Assembly: GCA_027011835.1 (NCBI GenBank)
Contig: JALUZN010000028.1
Coordinates: forward strand, 1 to 14,623
Direction of reading: 5' to 3'
Source: Draconibacterium sp.
GTDB taxonomy: Bacteria; Bacteroidota; Bacteroidia; Bacteroidales; Prolixibacteraceae
Length of the DNA stretch: 14,623 nucleotides
Positions 13,537 to 14,623 of the stretch are shown piece by piece. The translations under genes and the position numbers were made by a program. Numbering within the stretch: position 1 is the stretch's first letter; each line of letters opens with the position of its first letter. The notes under the pieces were generated by a model. The model was not told where the DNA came from, did not search any database, and saw nothing but the letters and a program-made list of their open reading frames with translations.

Positions 13537-14623
13537 ATGAAACGATTTATCGCTCTGGTTTTTACACTTGTTTTTGTTGCAAACGGTTTCTCGCAACACT
13601 TTTTCGACAACGAATTCGACAAACAAAAGCATTACATTATACTTACTAACCCAACTGTTTGGAACATAAAAACCATTCAATATTTAACAAAAAATCATCT
13701 GCTTACTATTAACTCCAATAGTTATAATTTTGTAGGCGTTTACTATAAAAATCAAAACTACGATTTCAGCAAAACAAAAAACTACATCGAAACAAATAAG
13801 CTTACCGGGTTTTATCTTCAAGAAATCTCGGGTAAATTATCTGAAAATAGTTTATACAAAGAGAATAACATTTCGGCACAATTAAAAAAAGTTTTCGATA
13901 ACTCGGTGGGAATTTTCTTTTTTGGAGGCCCCGATATTCCGCCTGCCCTTTATGGCGAAAAGAATACAAAATCGGTTGTTACCGACCCCGAACGGCACTA
14001 TTTCGAAGCCTCTTTTTTGTTTCATCTTTTGGGAGGTTACCAAAACGAAACCACTACTCCTTTTCTGAATGAAAACCCGGATTATCTGGTAACGGGATTT
14101 TGCCTCGGAATGCAAACAATAAACGTTGCTACCGGCGGCACACTTATTCAAGATATTCCACAAGAAATATACGGAGCAGAAACTCCACAGGAAACGGTTA
14201 AAATTTGCCGTGAAAACCTGCACCGTAATTACTGGCAAAAAATAGAAACCGACAGTTTATTTATGGGAGCAAACTTGCATCCCATTCAGTTTACCAAAAA
14301 TCCGTTTTTTACCGAAAAAGTAAAAGTCCCGAAACGATGGAATCCACGCGTGTACAGTAGCCATCATCAGGCAGTTGAAAAATTGGGAAAAGGGTTGGAG
14401 GTTACTGCCCTATCGGCCGACGGAAAGATTATTGAAGGTGTAGCTCACAAAAAGTTTCCACACATTTTTGCCGTACAATTTCACCCCGAGGTTTCGGCAC
14501 TCTACGAAGATATGTTTGTTCGAAAATTTGCCCCCACCGACAAACCGGCAACCTACCACAACATTATTGGAAAACGGAGTATAAAATTTCATAAAAAATA
14601 CTGGGAATACATCTCAACAATTT
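13537..14623 (+). CDS. Secreted peptidase C26 / gamma-glutamyl hydrolase-like protein (partial)
   Basis: The reading frame is open from the ATG at 13537 to the end of the window, giving 362 codons with no stop, so the C-terminus is cut off. It begins with a signal peptide (MKRFIALVFTLVFVANGFSQ). The body is a class I glutamine amidotransferase fold of the peptidase C26 type, the group that includes gamma-glutamyl-GABA hydrolase (PuuD) and folate gamma-glutamyl hydrolase. Visible motifs are GGPDIPPALY (130-139), the nucleophile elbow GFCLGMQ with Cys189, then INVATGGTLIQDI, and QFHPEV with His316 and Glu318 completing the triad. All catalytic residues are present. The exported form suggests a periplasmic or outer-membrane-facing role on gamma-glutamyl substrates such as peptidoglycan peptides, poly-gamma-glutamate or glutathione-like compounds; the substrate is inference. 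The residues before the GGPD motif (about 22-128) are longer than in PuuD and contain no family I can name. Confidence 0.9.
   Translation, partial: MKRFIALVFTLVFVANGFSQHFFDNEFDKQKHYIILTNPTVWNIKTIQYLTKNHLLTINSNSYNFVGVYYKNQNYDFSKTKNYIETNKLTGFYLQEISGKLSENSLYKENNISAQLKKVFDNSVGIFFFGGPDIPPALYGEKNTKSVVTDPERHYFEASFLFHLLGGYQNETTTPFLNENPDYLVTGFCLGMQTINVATGGTLIQDIPQEIYGAETPQETVKICRENLHRNYWQKIETDSLFMGANLHPIQFTKNPFFTEKVKVPKRWNPRVYSSHHQAVEKLGKGLEVTALSADGKIIEGVAHKKFPHIFAVQFHPEVSALYEDMFVRKFAPTDKPATYHNIIGKRSIKFHKKYWEYISTI

Noticed and set aside
13411..13680. 89-codon minus-strand frame crossing the divergent promoter
   Set aside because: It runs antisense over the start of the C26 gene, which has a signal peptide and catalytic motifs; the frame itself shows no protein-like features.
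13882..14238. 118-codon minus-strand frame
   Set aside because: It is antisense to the catalytic core of the C26 gene, including the GGPD and GFCLGMQ motifs, so it is a shadow.

Overview
The window looks like chromosomal DNA of a member of the Bacteroidota, probably a Marinilabiliales/Prolixibacteraceae-type anaerobe or marine relative; the placement at order level is inference. The pointers are the AT-rich base composition, the absence of Shine-Dalgarno sequences before most starts, -7 boxes of the TAnnTTTG type, a GntR regulator fused to a sugar-binding-protein-like domain, and two OmpA proteins with the TPR / PD40 propeller / regulatory-like domain / OmpA architecture typical of this phylum. 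Ten intact genes lie on the minus strand. One gene lies on the plus strand at the right end and runs off the window.

Reading the minus strand from right to left, a prohibitin-like membrane protein (12581-13399) is followed by a strong hairpin terminator (12533-12562), then a PaaI-type hotdog thioesterase (11985-12485). Next are two tandem paralogous OmpA/PD40 envelope proteins (9995-11911 and 7806-9734). A GntR regulator and an FGGY sugar kinase (6720-7733 and 5142-6698) follow, 21 bases apart and behind a textbook Bacteroidota promoter. The kinase ends 7 bases before a long imperfect palindrome (4989-5134). Beyond it lie a secreted L,D-transpeptidase (3207-4811) and a secreted M15-type peptidase (2197-3129), then a fructosamine-kinase-family protein (1294-2181) and a two-lobed SIS protein (284-1219). 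A 27-codon stub resembling the start of a class I aminotransferase (139-222) sits at the far left.

Three functional themes appear. The first is cell-wall work: the L,D-transpeptidase, the M15 peptidase and two OmpA domains that keep the peptidoglycan-binding residues. The second is sugar or glycated-amine metabolism: the regulator and kinase pair, and separately the fructosamine kinase with a SIS sugar-phosphate isomerase/deglycase-like neighbour. The third is membrane and lipid housekeeping: the prohibitin-like protein and the thioesterase. The plus-strand gene at the right end encodes a peptidase C26 (gamma-glutamyl hydrolase-like) glutamine amidotransferase fold with an N-terminal signal peptide, so it probably acts outside the cytoplasm.

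I found no CRISPR array, tRNA, rRNA, phage gene or intact insertion sequence. The region is mostly ordinary chromosome. The points of most interest are the fructosamine kinase/SIS pair, the secreted C26 protein, the tandem OmpA paralogs, the long palindrome, and the candidate operator in the GntR promoter.
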